From assembly GCA_018806985.1 (NCBI GenBank), contig JADANN010000298.1:124001-188000 (forward strand): 64,000 nt of DNA, written 5' to 3'. Of the stretch, positions 11,601 to 20,262 are shown piece after piece (the first letter of the stretch is position 1; every line of letters starts with the position of its first letter). This stretch comes from Angiostrongylus vasorum. Its lineage: Eukaryota; Nematoda; Chromadorea; Rhabditida; Metastrongylidae. The notes beneath the pieces were generated by a model. It saw only the letters and a list, made by a program, of their open reading frames with translations. It did no database searches and was not told where the DNA came from. A program made the position numbers and the translations under genes.

Positions 11601-14600
11601 GGTAGAAAGATCAAAAAACGGAAATAAATAATGGTAAACCTCATCTCTTCGTTGTTCCAGCGCTATCCTTCTTACCGTATTTGTGGGTTGTCTTTACGGT
11701 AATGTGCTTACTCCGATAAACTATCTGGTAATGCATAGCGCCGAAACCGGCAATCCGTCCAATATTTCTTCGTACTTCTTCTCATTTTGCCTTGGTTCTG
11801 TGCTGACATCGACAATTATCTTTATGATTTATTCGCTTGCAAGGTTTGTTTCCACAAAGCGTTTTCTCTTCCGATTGCCTTCTACATTTCTTTCTTTTCC
11901 CTCTTTTTAGAAGTCCTAAAGAACTTTCGTTAAGATTCAATCGCCCATTCATGAATCCTGAGCTCACTCTACCATCGCTAATTTCCGGTATAATCTATGC
12001 TGTTGCCACGTACTGTTTTTTCCTAGCTAATCAGCATCTCAACCAGGTGGGTTGAATCACCAGATTTTTCCATATTTTTTCCCATAATTCAACTATGCGT
12101 ATTGATCAAGGGACGAAATATAGACAGACGGTAGCGTTGGTGATGTACACCATTTCGATTATATTATGGCTCCTCCTGGTGAAAATCATCTAGCAGTCAT
12201 ATCAGAATTCAAATCTCCAATTAACTCTCCACCCTAAACATTAAGTTGTTCAACGACCAGTATCTGTGACTCAACGCAATATGAAATTATCTTCTCAGAG
12301 TTCACAACTACTGAAGAGTTGTGATGCTTGTGGGAAACATGTTTCGAACAGCCACCTCTGCGTGCACAACCAGGGAACTAAAGGAAGAATTGCGCGACTT
12401 GGCTCGGTAAATAGCCATCTCCAATGGCTACGAAGTAGTAACCCCACGAGATCAGTTTAGCAGGAGAGCGACGCGCCCAAGCGAAACACCTGGCAAAAGA
12501 AAGTTCCGTATACGTTGCCTTTTATTAGCAATGAAATAAGCGTAGCTATTAGACGAGGCTTAAGAAAGACAGGTCTAGAGGAATTGGTAGCAGTTGAAAT
12601 ACCAGCGGCTACTCAACGTCGTCAGTTAGTTCGTAACCGTCTGACAACAAATTGCGTAATTTGCCCTTACGGCAGAGACGGTGATTGCATGAGTTCAGGT
12701 ACGATATACCCTGATCTCTTGTAATAATTGCGGAGATGAATATATTGGGAAAATGGGCCGACCTTTGTGCATCCGTATAAAAGAACACCTAGATGGCCAA
12801 CGAAAACTAAGACAAAGTACCCCACTAGGCACGCATAGGATACAAAAGCATAGTGGAGATGATTTTGAAGTAAAAGTCAATATCCTCGCACAGGAGACTA
12901 AAACACCAGCGCGAAAACTTCTTGAGGCTTCTTGGATAAATGCCAAAAAACCCTACAATGAGTAGCAGCGATGAATGCCCAGAGGGTCATACGCGACCTG
13001 ACGCCGTGTGTTCGCATCAGTTTCTGATGTGGGGTGCTGCAGTCATCAACCATATGCGGCTATTATCAGCTGTTCTAATCTTCCTCATCGGAAGTCACCT
13101 AAAAAGCGGTGAGTTTTTTCGAGAAGCTGTTGATCATGTAGTTGTCATAGAGTTTTTCGTCTTTTTGTAAGTGCTATTGAACCTCAAGACCGACTTTCTG
13201 TTAACCTCGGCATTGATTGACAATTCGATGTTTTTTCTTCAATAAGCAGACACGAGGTTGTTACTATAGATTTATTAGGATACAACAGCTGACGTTTCGG
13301 CGCTTCCTCCTTCTTTCTGCAGGGCGCCTTCGGCCACTGCGACACACGCTGCATGCATATTTAATGAATATATTGAATTTTTAGTGACCTAAAAATATGT
13401 GCGCTAGTGATATTAGCTCCTAAATTCCTCTCGCTCTAGTCGAAAGGTCTTGGATTCTATGTACTATCAAGTCTCTATCTAAGCCCATACATTTCATTAA
13501 TCCTTACCGTAAAAAGTGTGCTGTCATCTATCGCGTTGGTGAGTATTAATGCACCATTTCCACCAAATCTTATTTTTTGTTTGTCATATTCGTTTCGGCA
13601 GATTTCCTTAATTCTTCTAAAATAATCTCTTCAAAATAAAAAACTCGAAGCATGTTAATTTTGTTTCTTCTTCTACTAACTAACAAGCTGGCGCGTTTTT
13701 ATGCTCTTCATAAGCTTGAACCAATCTACATCGAGCTCGCATAAAGTGCTTCCCTGTCTTTCTTTAAATAAATATGAAGATAAGGCTTTGTTCTAAAAAT
13801 AGGACAACATTTTCTTGCTAGCAGTCGGAAAGTGTTCGTATAGAAAATGGACTGCTTAGATTCTCTTGAACGATGACCGATCGTTGGTGGGAATAGTGTT
13901 TTACCTTTTTACTGATGCCGACCACGGATTTCCCTTACAGAGGAATCTCCCTGCCCGCTAGTCGCGATGCAACATGGCCTATCTTAAGGTGACTGATACA
14001 GGGGTAAATCGTGAGACGAAAGCGACGTTATGCTTACCTGGAACTCAGGTGGATCCACAGTTTGGAGTCTTTTTTGCGGTGCTGATTCGAACATAGCTTC
14101 AACATGTTTATGCATGCCCTTATCGGTGTGCTTTCGATCATGCCGATTGTATCCTACAAGTCACTTCACACAAAAGCCTGCAAATTAAATGACTGTGAAG
14201 TACATGGTAAGCGGTTTGCCGTCGCCTCCAACAAACAACCTCCTCGTCTACTCTGAGAGAGACTGGCAAACTATCTGTGAGTAACTCCCAAAAAAAAACC
14301 AAGCCTCCACGTTCAGAGTTTAGCAAGCTATACGTGGCTGTCAAACGCTAAACACAGTTAGGTAGACGGGCCTCGTTCCCCTGACCACTAGACATTCCTC
14401 GAACCGGTGGCGTTAGGTAGAGCGAGTACGGAGAGGCTGCTAAAATCTCAGGGCCATTCCCAAGCTACTCAAATCGCAAAGGACTAAAGTGACGATTTTT
14501 TACCTACGATGCACGCTTATTTGCATTTGAGTTGTCAGTAGTGGACTTGATTGTGCAGGATAAGGTATTCGCCAGCCAATCAACCCTATCTATGAGACCG

Positions 14601-17600
14601 GGCAAGAATTGTTCTTCGGAGGACGTGACAACAGAGGAGTCGGAGGCGTGCGCGTTCTCGTCAACGCGAGTTTGGCCATGAACATCGATTCATTCAAACA
14701 AACAACAACCCGAATACGACATCTACTATTGAAGAGATTTAAATCAATATCGGCTTTGACATTCTTCGTCGTCTACGCAGCTGCATCAAGTTAAGACGAA
14801 AACGAATTCAAAGCATTCTATATAGACTTGAACGTATTACACAGAGAAAGTACATTCTTCAAGGCCGTCATTGGAGAAATTCACACTAGGATTAGATGTC
14901 TTTGAATTGCTGAGCTTACACGAAGTTGATATGCGGATTTATTCGGCTAACGTTTCGACGTCTTCGTCTTCATCAGAGTCAACGATCCGTGTACTAAGCT
15001 TAGACCTAGAAAAACCGAAGTAAATCGAAGGTTTTTCCTAACAGATGTTGCTATTGTCCCAAAATTCTACACGAGATCAGACCGTCGCCTCCTTCGTGCA
15101 AGGTTTCATTTCTCGCGGAAAGGATAATATGGTGCTAAATTCAAGAAACCACGTACCAAAACCGACATAAACTGGGACTTATTCAATTCACTCGTCGGCT
15201 GTTACGAAGACGCCATTGTATATCGACGAAGAATACGATCAACCCATTCAACATCTTCACGTTAGCGCTATGAGAGCTGAGAGTTCGAAGGTCACCAAGA
15301 GACGTCTGTCTCCAGAAACACTCGAGCTGAAACGCCAGCGTGGAATCGCACAATCTACAAGAAACCACCAACTTACGTCCGAGCTTGCAAAACAATGCAG
15401 ATAGGCGATAAAAGAAGACCTCAAAGAGAGAAAAGCAGAAGGGCAGCAGTTATGGTCGAAGCTGCAGAGGCTGGGAAAAACATTCACAAATCCCACGGAA
15501 GCTTCGCCAATTACGAAACCAAGAGTATTGCACTCCGACGCCCAGAAGGAACAGTTACAGCGTCCGGAAAGGCAACAGAAAAAATCATTCACGACTACTA
15601 TTCAGATCTCTTCAATAGCCCCTCCTCCTGCCGTCTTATGAAATAATGGCTAAAGGACTCTCTAGGGTGACGGTAAATAATGCTGGCAAGATGGAATCGT
15701 CTTGCCTAACCACTCTTTTGACGTCGATGCTAATATGGTTGAGCAATGATGATATTTTGGTTGTGCAATTTTTACTGCCGAAGACAAGATGGGTCGGACT
15801 CGTAATGTATATGAACGACAACGATGGACAAGAGCTGGATACCTGCCAGAAGCATATCAGAAAGACAACCGACCCTTTCAAGTTTTTCACGCAAACATTG
15901 GAAGGAAGATATTATCACAAAACGAATCCCCCAAAGCGAGAAGAAAGCATTAGGATAACCTTGCACACGAGAGCGAGGAATAAGAAGAGTGCTTACGCCC
16001 GCTCGAATAACTCGGCGATCAACAGAATGATAGGTGCTACAGGTGAAGTGATGATTTGTAAGCAATAAGGACGTAGGGTGTGTATATGTATAAAACTGGG
16101 CGCGTGTGGCGCAGTGGTTGGAGGCGCCACTGCGACACACGTGGAATTGATCCCGCGCCCATGGCTCACCAAGCCTTCCATCCCTCCGGGGTCGGCAAAT
16201 TGCTACCAGGCTTGTCTGGAAGGATAGGAGCACTGACTAGATACATCGGTAGGCCAACGCGAGTCATTGTAAACGCCAGATATGCATTCAGTCACTTCCA
16301 AGATACTAATGAAGTCGAAAACATGGCGCATCTCTCAGAGACTGACCAACGTCGACAGCTTTATTCAGCTTTAAGGGTGTATAACCAAGCATTCCCATCA
16401 CATATTTAATATTACTAACTTTGCAAGGAGGGCGCGTATAGCGCAGTGGTTAGAAGCGCCTTGCGGTACGCATGGGTTCGATCCAGCTCATTAGGCTTTC
16501 CATCCCTCCAGAGCAACCAAATTGGTGCTAAACCTGTCTGGGAGGTTAGCAGCGTTGATTGATTCATTGGTGGGCCATTTTGAGTCATTGTGTGGATAAG
16601 ATATCCATTCAGTCACCTTTGACGATGCTTAATAAAGTCAAATGCATAGCGCATCTCTCATGGATTGATCATTGCCAAAAGCTTTATCCTTTATCCTTCT
16701 AACTTTGCAAAACTCGGAACCTTAAGCCAGTTTCAAACACGTGTTCACTCTTTACGAGTGTCGTATTTCAGCATGGTTGCGGTTGTATTTCTCATAAATT
16801 AATTTAGTTTTTCTGTGGTCGAAACCACCGAAAAAATGATCTAGCAGATCCCACGACCGACTATCTATTAGCCTCGGCATTAATCAAGTAATTCTTCATG
16901 TTCTTGTTGAGCAAACACAAGATGTTACTTTGTTCTTTATTCCGTTAAAGCTGACGTTTCGGCGGATTTCGCTTTCTTCCCTCAGATCCTGAAAGGTCAA
17001 GTTGACAGCAATCTACCTGCACGTCCGTAACCAAACAGATAAAACGCTACACAAAGATTTAAATAACATTAAACACAGAATAGCTTCTTTGCACACTCAC
17101 TGCTTTCTTTGAATCATCCACTGAGTATGTCGCGTGTAGACCAACCGCTCAGAATTCACACGGAAGCGTAATGTGCCCTTCTCATCAGAATAATAAGTTT
17201 ATATATTGCCCAATATCACTCGTGATAATGAGGAATTCTTCCCTGTGCTTCATTTCCGGATTTCTGGAATTAATCCAGAAAGCCTCGAGAGTTTTGCGCG
17301 CTTGTGTTCGCGATTCCCGTGCGAGGATCGTGACCTGTACTTCAAAGTCCTCCCCGTTATGTCTCAGGGTTCTGTGCGTGCCTAGTGGAGTATTTGGTTT
17401 ACGTTTACCGACTAGGCTTTTTTTCGGTTGCTCTACACGCGACACATTCAGTGGAAGACTCATAGAAGGCGGTGAGAGCGCAAAGAAGTCGTTCTGTGTT
17501 CAACATGATTGAAATCTTCGTTTAGCGTTTTCTCTGTTTGCTTATGGACGTGTTTGGCCAGGTAGATTGCTGTCAACTTGACCTTTCCAGGCTCTGAGGA

Positions 17601-18049
17601 GGAAAGCGAAATCCGCCGAAACGTCAGCTTTAACAGAATAAGGAACAAAGTAACACCTTGTGTTTGCTGAACAAGAATATAAAGAATTACTTGATCTAGC
17701 AGAGTTTCGCTGTTTTGGATATTTCAAAAAACTACAAGCCCACCAAGTTTAACCAGCTTAGGAAAGATTTTCAGATTGTTCTTTTTAATGCTTTGTTTCA
17801 GTTTTCAGTGAAGATCAAGACTTCTTTGTAGCGCAAAAAGTTTTCTTTTGCACGAGCCACATTTCAGCATAATTTCAGACCATTGCGTATCCGATTCTGG
17901 CAAAAGCGCCCGGTGTCATTGTATCGTTATGGGCAGTGTTTCTCTTCAAAGAAATCAAGGGCTGTCGTGATCTGACCGCATTGTCAGTAGGCATATTGGT
18001 CACTATCACCGGCATTGTGCTTATCTCTGTTTCAAAAATTCAATTTTGA
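7359..18049 (+). CDS. TMEM144-family transmembrane protein (7 exons)
   Basis: Predicted 319-aa multi-pass membrane protein of the TMEM144 group within the drug/metabolite transporter fold; the family's substrate is not settled. Exons: 7359-7458, 7944-8066, 9081-9265, 11405-11466, 11661-11843, 11911-12046 and 17879-18049. All have GT/AG borders and compatible phases. Family marks: 'YGSTYVPVRWFEAGDG' then 'LFFQW' (residues 19-40), 'GWAVTRFG' (about 106-113), 'GCLYGNVLTPINYL' (about 165-178), and 'APGVIVSLWAVFLFKEIKG' near the C-terminus. The protein is almost entirely hydrophobic helices, with a short basic loop from exon 4. Exon 4 is the least certain; skipping it needs the alternative exon 3 donor at 9262. 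The start follows a 'gcattcag' acceptor at 7343, a probable spliced-leader site. Length is close to the roughly 345 aa of vertebrate members. The 5.8-kb last intron is full of transposons. Confidence 0.87.
8560..8890. repeat. Foldback element with TA microsatellites (PLE-related), intronic
   Basis: 'ctttatttagctggtgcgag' near 8635 and its reverse complement near 8830-8855 form the arms of an inverted repeat. Poly-TA tracts lie outside both arms (8568-8620, 8881-8892). Between the arms is 'ctctgag' followed by 'agccgaaacgtca', a degraded hammerhead-like core on the plus strand, then an (aac)n run. It lies in intron 2 of the TMEM144 gene. Confidence 0.5.
9600..9828 (+). mobile_element. SINE-2 copy
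   Basis: Shares 'agctgagagacaggcgaaac', 'cgcatggtgtggtggtgag' and 'gttttgcaaatatctcagca' with the copies near 37.0 and 0.8 kb (reverse complement of the former). The flank 'tttactgcctactcttttt' also recurs at 36.86 kb. It lies in an intron of the TMEM144 gene. Confidence 0.7.
9830..10280. other. Intronic sequence without recognised feature
   Basis: Simple AT-rich intron of the TMEM144 gene; no repeat or exon recognised. Confidence 0.5.
10284..10645 (+). mobile_element. Non-autonomous RTE derivative (5' end fused to 3' end)
   Basis: Contains 'tctcaagctgagaaggagtc'-type sequence (here 'tcttaagctgagaagg'), 'ctcgggactccagggaacca' and then, without any coding region, the tail 'ataaccagtgaagacgggcc'. 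The first part matches the 5' end of the RTE copy near 25.5 kb and the last part matches RTE 3' ends near 22.5 kb. Sister copies lie at 44.7, 48.0 and 59.6 kb. It sits in an intron of the TMEM144 gene. Confidence 0.65.
10683..10870. repeat. Possible old dispersed repeat
   Basis: On the minus strand 'catggtgatgttcc' and the following 70 bases resemble 37690-37780 ('cgatgatgtcctc...'), with a further weak match near 5380-5450. Too diverged to classify. Confidence 0.3.
10878..11168 (-). mobile_element. SINE-1 copy (tRNA-derived)
   Basis: The tRNA-like head lies at the right end ('cacacgcac', reading 'gtgtggcaca...' on the minus strand). The core 'aagctttccatccctccgag' and the type-A tail to 'tatcctttcttacc' on the minus strand follow. 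It lies in an intron of the TMEM144 gene. Confidence 0.8.
12260..13310 (+). mobile_element. Penelope-like element, C-terminal part with GIY-YIG domain
   Basis: Plus-strand reading from about 12515 gives 'RGLRKTGLEELVAVE', then 'NCVICPYGRDGDCMSSGTIY', then, after a +1 shift near 12710, 'CNNCGDEYIGKMGRPLCIRI'. This is the IY...YIG core and the following conserved Arg/Glu/His of the GIY-YIG endonuclease that ends PLE proteins. The ORF stops near 12965. About 200 bp further on, 13170-13310 matches the terminal repeat of the PLE at 16.8 kb and ends in 'gctgacgtttcggcg', a hammerhead core seen from the other strand. One frameshift makes it a dead copy. It lies in the last intron of the TMEM144 gene. 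Confidence 0.75.
13308..13352 (-). mobile_element. SINE-1 head fragment
   Basis: 'gcagggcgccttcggccact' followed by 'gcgacacacgctgc' is the tRNA-like head of SINE-1 in reverse orientation. It is joined directly to the broken PLE hammerhead. No core or tail follows. Confidence 0.5.
13353..14540. other. Intronic sequence without recognised feature
   Basis: Part of the 5.8-kb last intron of the TMEM144 gene. No exon or known repeat is visible. Confidence 0.4.
14890..15000 (-). mobile_element. Penelope-like terminal repeat nested in an RTE endonuclease
   Basis: 'gctgagcttacacgaagttg' and the following hammerhead region match the left arm near 4870-4970 and the element near 60.9 kb. The RTE reading resumes at about 15020, with roughly 60 endonuclease codons missing. 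Confidence 0.6.
14945..14980 (-). ncRNA. Hammerhead-ribozyme-like core (PLE terminal repeat)
   Basis: Minus strand: stem I 'GACU', core 'CUGAUGA', extra A, stem II GACG/CGUC with an AAGA loop, 'GAAAC', 'GUU', 'AGCC'. All core positions are intact, stem II pairs perfectly and stem I pairs at 3 of 4 positions. With the core at 4920-4955 it is the best preserved of about ten cores in the window. Activity is untested. Confidence 0.6.
15640..15885 (-). mobile_element. RTE-clade LINE fragment (RT motif B region)
   Basis: The minus strand reads 'CTTKISSLLNHISIDVKR' then 'VVRQDDSILPALFTVTLE', the RT 'GVRQGDTISPKLF' block with substitutions. Orientation is opposite to the endonuclease fragment just before it, so the two are not one simple insertion. 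Confidence 0.65.
16095..16375 (+). mobile_element. SINE-1 copy (tRNA-derived)
   Basis: Nearly full-length: A box 'tgtggcgcagtggttggag', B box 'tggaattgatccc', core 'aagccttccatccctccggg', tail 'tacatcggtaggcc' to 'agctttattcagcttt'. It is followed about 50 bp later by a second copy in the same orientation. Intronic in the TMEM144 gene. Confidence 0.85.
16428..16705 (+). mobile_element. SINE-1 copy (tRNA-derived), diverged
   Basis: Head 'gtatagcgcagtggttagaa' with B box 'gggttcgatcc' and tail ending 'ctttatcctttatccttct'. Its B box is closer to the tRNA consensus than in most copies. Confidence 0.8.
16840..17710 (-). mobile_element. Penelope-like element flanked by inverted terminal repeats
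   Basis: Left end 16847-17060 and right end 17515-17705 are reverse complements over about 190 bp, including 'aggtcaagttgacagcaatc' on the left and its complement on the right. Between them the minus strand codes the GIY-YIG C-terminus: 'TPLGTHRTLRHNGEDFEVQV' then 'ARKTLEAFWINSRNP' (about 17250-17385). Hammerhead-like cores lie at 16965-17000 (-, with an extra G in the first core box) and 17589-17628 (+, 'CUGAGGA', 'GAAAC', 'GUC'). The upstream RT and most of the element are deleted. It lies in the last TMEM144 intron. Confidence 0.75.
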
Positions 18050-18215
18050 TCGGGATACGGTAAACTGAATATTAGGAGAACTCGATTATTCTTCAGAACA
18101 ATTGAGGAGTTTGTTGACGTAGTACGATTTCCACGTTCCGTTTGGAAAACTACAACACCGTGATTTCGCTAAGTGTCACAGTTCTTCCCCTGGTTGTCAT
18201 TTCTTGTTGTTCACC

Positions 18216-18221
18216 AATAAA
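18216..18221 (+). terminator. Polyadenylation signal of the TMEM144 gene
   Basis: Canonical 'aataaa' 167 bases after the stop codon and before the convergent saposin gene. Confidence 0.6.
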
Positions 18222-18303
18222 TCTTCATTAAAAAAACCTCAACGCTTAATCAATGTTTTGATTAGTATAGTTAGAAATTGTACTAAAGACAATATAAGGC
18301 TGA

Positions 18304-20166
18304 TCAACAGGTATTCTTTTTGAAACACAGTGTAAGGCTGGTTTTGTCTATATAGATCACTCGTGTGCCGACGACGACTTTTCTATTTTTTTTCTGGATT
18401 GCTTGGAGAGTCTTCTCCTTCATTCCTTTAGCCATATAGTAAAGTGCTTTCTCAACCTGTAAAAAGGCAATTTTCTGCATCAACCTCATCATCTAATGAT
18501 ACAATTGTTTTGAGTCCAACCGATTGCTTTATCGACTACTCACGTCTGTGGCGTTTTCTGGTAGCGGGGCTTCGAGTTGCTCAAGAAATTTCTTTGTCGC
18601 CTTGAGTACAGAAGACGGCATCCAATGCTGTTCCCCCTCGAAGATTCTGAAAACGAAGTTTCAAAATTTCTCATACATTTCCACTATGAAGTTACTCAAT
18701 AGATATTTCATGCTAACAGCGTTACTTAATAAAATATATGGATGAGAATCCGCCGTTCTATTTAGAAAACAAGTCCTTATGAGAAAAAGCTTTTCTTCTG
18801 AATGTTACTGGGAAAATATCAGTAGCCCCACCGAATGCAATTCTCCTTCGGAAATGTCATCGAATTCTTGTCCAGAATTAGCGCTAGCTTTGTCAACGTT
18901 ACCTAAAGTATATGATGTCGTCCATGGTACAGAAGTCTGCGAAAATACCGCAAATTATGTGCGAAAACGTATACGAATACAAACCATATGCATTGATTAG
19001 CTGGCGTTAACAATCAATGCGTAAGGTTCACGCTGCGACATATCACATAGAAGACATGCACAATGAAATAAACCCACTTCTTTTGCGGCGCCCGAAGAAT
19101 GGAAAGGTTTTCTTAAACTTTTCGCCAATTTGCTTACTGCCATCGATGAGACTGGTAATCCCACTAGTTGTCTGGTTGATAGAATCACCCAATAGTCCTT
19201 TAGCATCTAAATTTCAAAAAGGATAACAAGTCGTGGTGAACAACAAATCTTCCTATTTTTCATAAAGGTCATATGATTTGTGAACATTTTTTTCGGATAC
19301 TTGATGATAAGCTGCTTGGAAGTGCAAATGTCTACTGCTGAAGGAGCAGAATCCGATGGCGTTTGTCATATCCTAGCGAACAACTCTACTGATTACACCA
19401 AATTTCATTGATGACAAGTAGTTATTTAACCTCTTACCACTTGTAATGTTGACGAGAGAGCCAAGAGCAGATTCAACTTTACTGGTGAGCGGTTTCAAAA
19501 TAAAAGACACCTGAAAGAACTAATTTTTCCATAAATTTTAGAACTCCGCGACATAGTCAACCGAATTTACCAAGATTAATCCACCACTTGATTCAATATA
19601 ATGATTGGATAACAATCTAGCAGTGGATTTGTGTCATGATGAGAGCAACCTCAAGAATTTTAGAACATACATCTAGTAAACTTCCATTCCCGCCACAGAG
19701 ACCGATCATTGTGCACACGTGTTCCTCACCACCGACCTTAAGCGCCCCTAATAACATTGCTGTCACTCCTTGACATGTTTCACGAATATGTAAAGCCGTG
19801 CATACTATATCAACCATCTGAAAATGTGATTCTTCTGTAATAAATTGATCAATTTAGAAAGAACTTTTTGGACATTCGCAGAATGAGTCCTTTTTCGGCT
19901 GAAAAACTCGAACCACAAGAAGGCTTACAGATTGGACTTGGCTTAGATACGTGTCCACGAGTCCTGCGATAGTAATGCACGATTGACACAGTGGTGAGTC
20001 ATTCTGGACAGCAACTACGACCGTACTTGGAGGAGTTTCAGCATCTGAAAATGTTTGCCAAAATTCTCCAATTCTTCGACCCTAATCTAAAGCCAGCTAA
20101 ACATCGGCAGTGCTTACCGTAATCGGCGGCGCTGAAGGCGATCAGGAATATGAAGTAAAGCCACAT
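18304..20166 (-). CDS. Secreted saposin-B domain protein (8 exons)
   Basis: Predicted 267-aa secreted protein. Exons in transcript order: 20166-20118, 20044-19929, 19817-19671, 19510-19438, 19206-19138, 18902-18809, 18646-18544 and 18456-18304. Every junction is GT/AG and phases agree to the stop. Residues 1-14 ('MWLYFIFLIAFSAA') are a signal peptide. Residues 36-96 form one saposin-B domain with the six expected cysteines: C36 and C39 (CQSC), C61, C70, C90 and C96 (GLC). Saposin-like proteins bind or disturb lipids; in nematodes they often act in the gut. The C-terminal 170 residues hold only one Cys pair-size remnant (two Cys near the end) and three N-glycosylation sequons (NIT, NQT, NAT). 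I do not recognise this region. No catalytic domain follows, so it is not an acid sphingomyelinase. It is tail-to-tail with the TMEM144 gene. Exon 6 is the least certain. Confidence 0.83.
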
Positions 20167-20200
20167 TTCAACAAATGAGTTTGTTTTTGTGCTTGGCTTT

Positions 20201-20206
20201 TTTATA
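20201..20206 (-). promoter_or_regulatory. TATA box of the saposin-B gene
   Basis: 'TATAAA' (within 'tgtataaaaaagcc') on the minus strand, 35 bases before the start codon. No spliced-leader acceptor precedes the ATG, which fits a directly initiated, highly expressed secreted protein. Confidence 0.55.
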
Positions 20207-20244
20207 CAGCCAAACATCTAGTTTTTAGACATGAAAGTTTAAAC

Positions 20245-20262
20245 AATCAAAGCGCTTTGATT
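20245..20262. promoter_or_regulatory. Perfect 18-bp palindrome upstream of the saposin-B gene
   Basis: 'aatcaaagcgctttgatt' is its own reverse complement and lies about 40 bases upstream of the TATA box. Each half contains CTTTGATT, a TCF/LEF-like core. A regulatory role is inference from symmetry and position. Confidence 0.45.

Larger units (their letters stand above)
14545..15645 (+). mobile_element. RTE-clade LINE fragment (endonuclease and linker)
   Basis: The plus strand reads 'FFGGRDNRGVGGVRVLVNAS' (about 14612-14670) and 'VIGEIH' of the APE-type endonuclease. After a deletion, 'LTDVAIVPKFYTRSDRRLLR' follows (about 15035-15095, the terminal SDHR motif with His replaced by Arg). The linker 'TKRRLSPETLEL' and 'ELAKQCR' with 'AIKEDLKERK' in the next frame come after that. 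Frameshifts and stops make it inactive. It is interrupted by a PLE terminal repeat at about 14890-15000 and lies in the last TMEM144 intron. Confidence 0.75.

Noticed and set aside
15772..16233. 153-codon minus-strand frame
   Set aside because: It runs through an RTE fragment and into a SINE-1 copy; no single protein family spans it.
18304..20166. Acid sphingomyelinase
   Set aside because: A saposin-B domain is present but no metallophosphoesterase domain follows; the gene ends after 267 residues.
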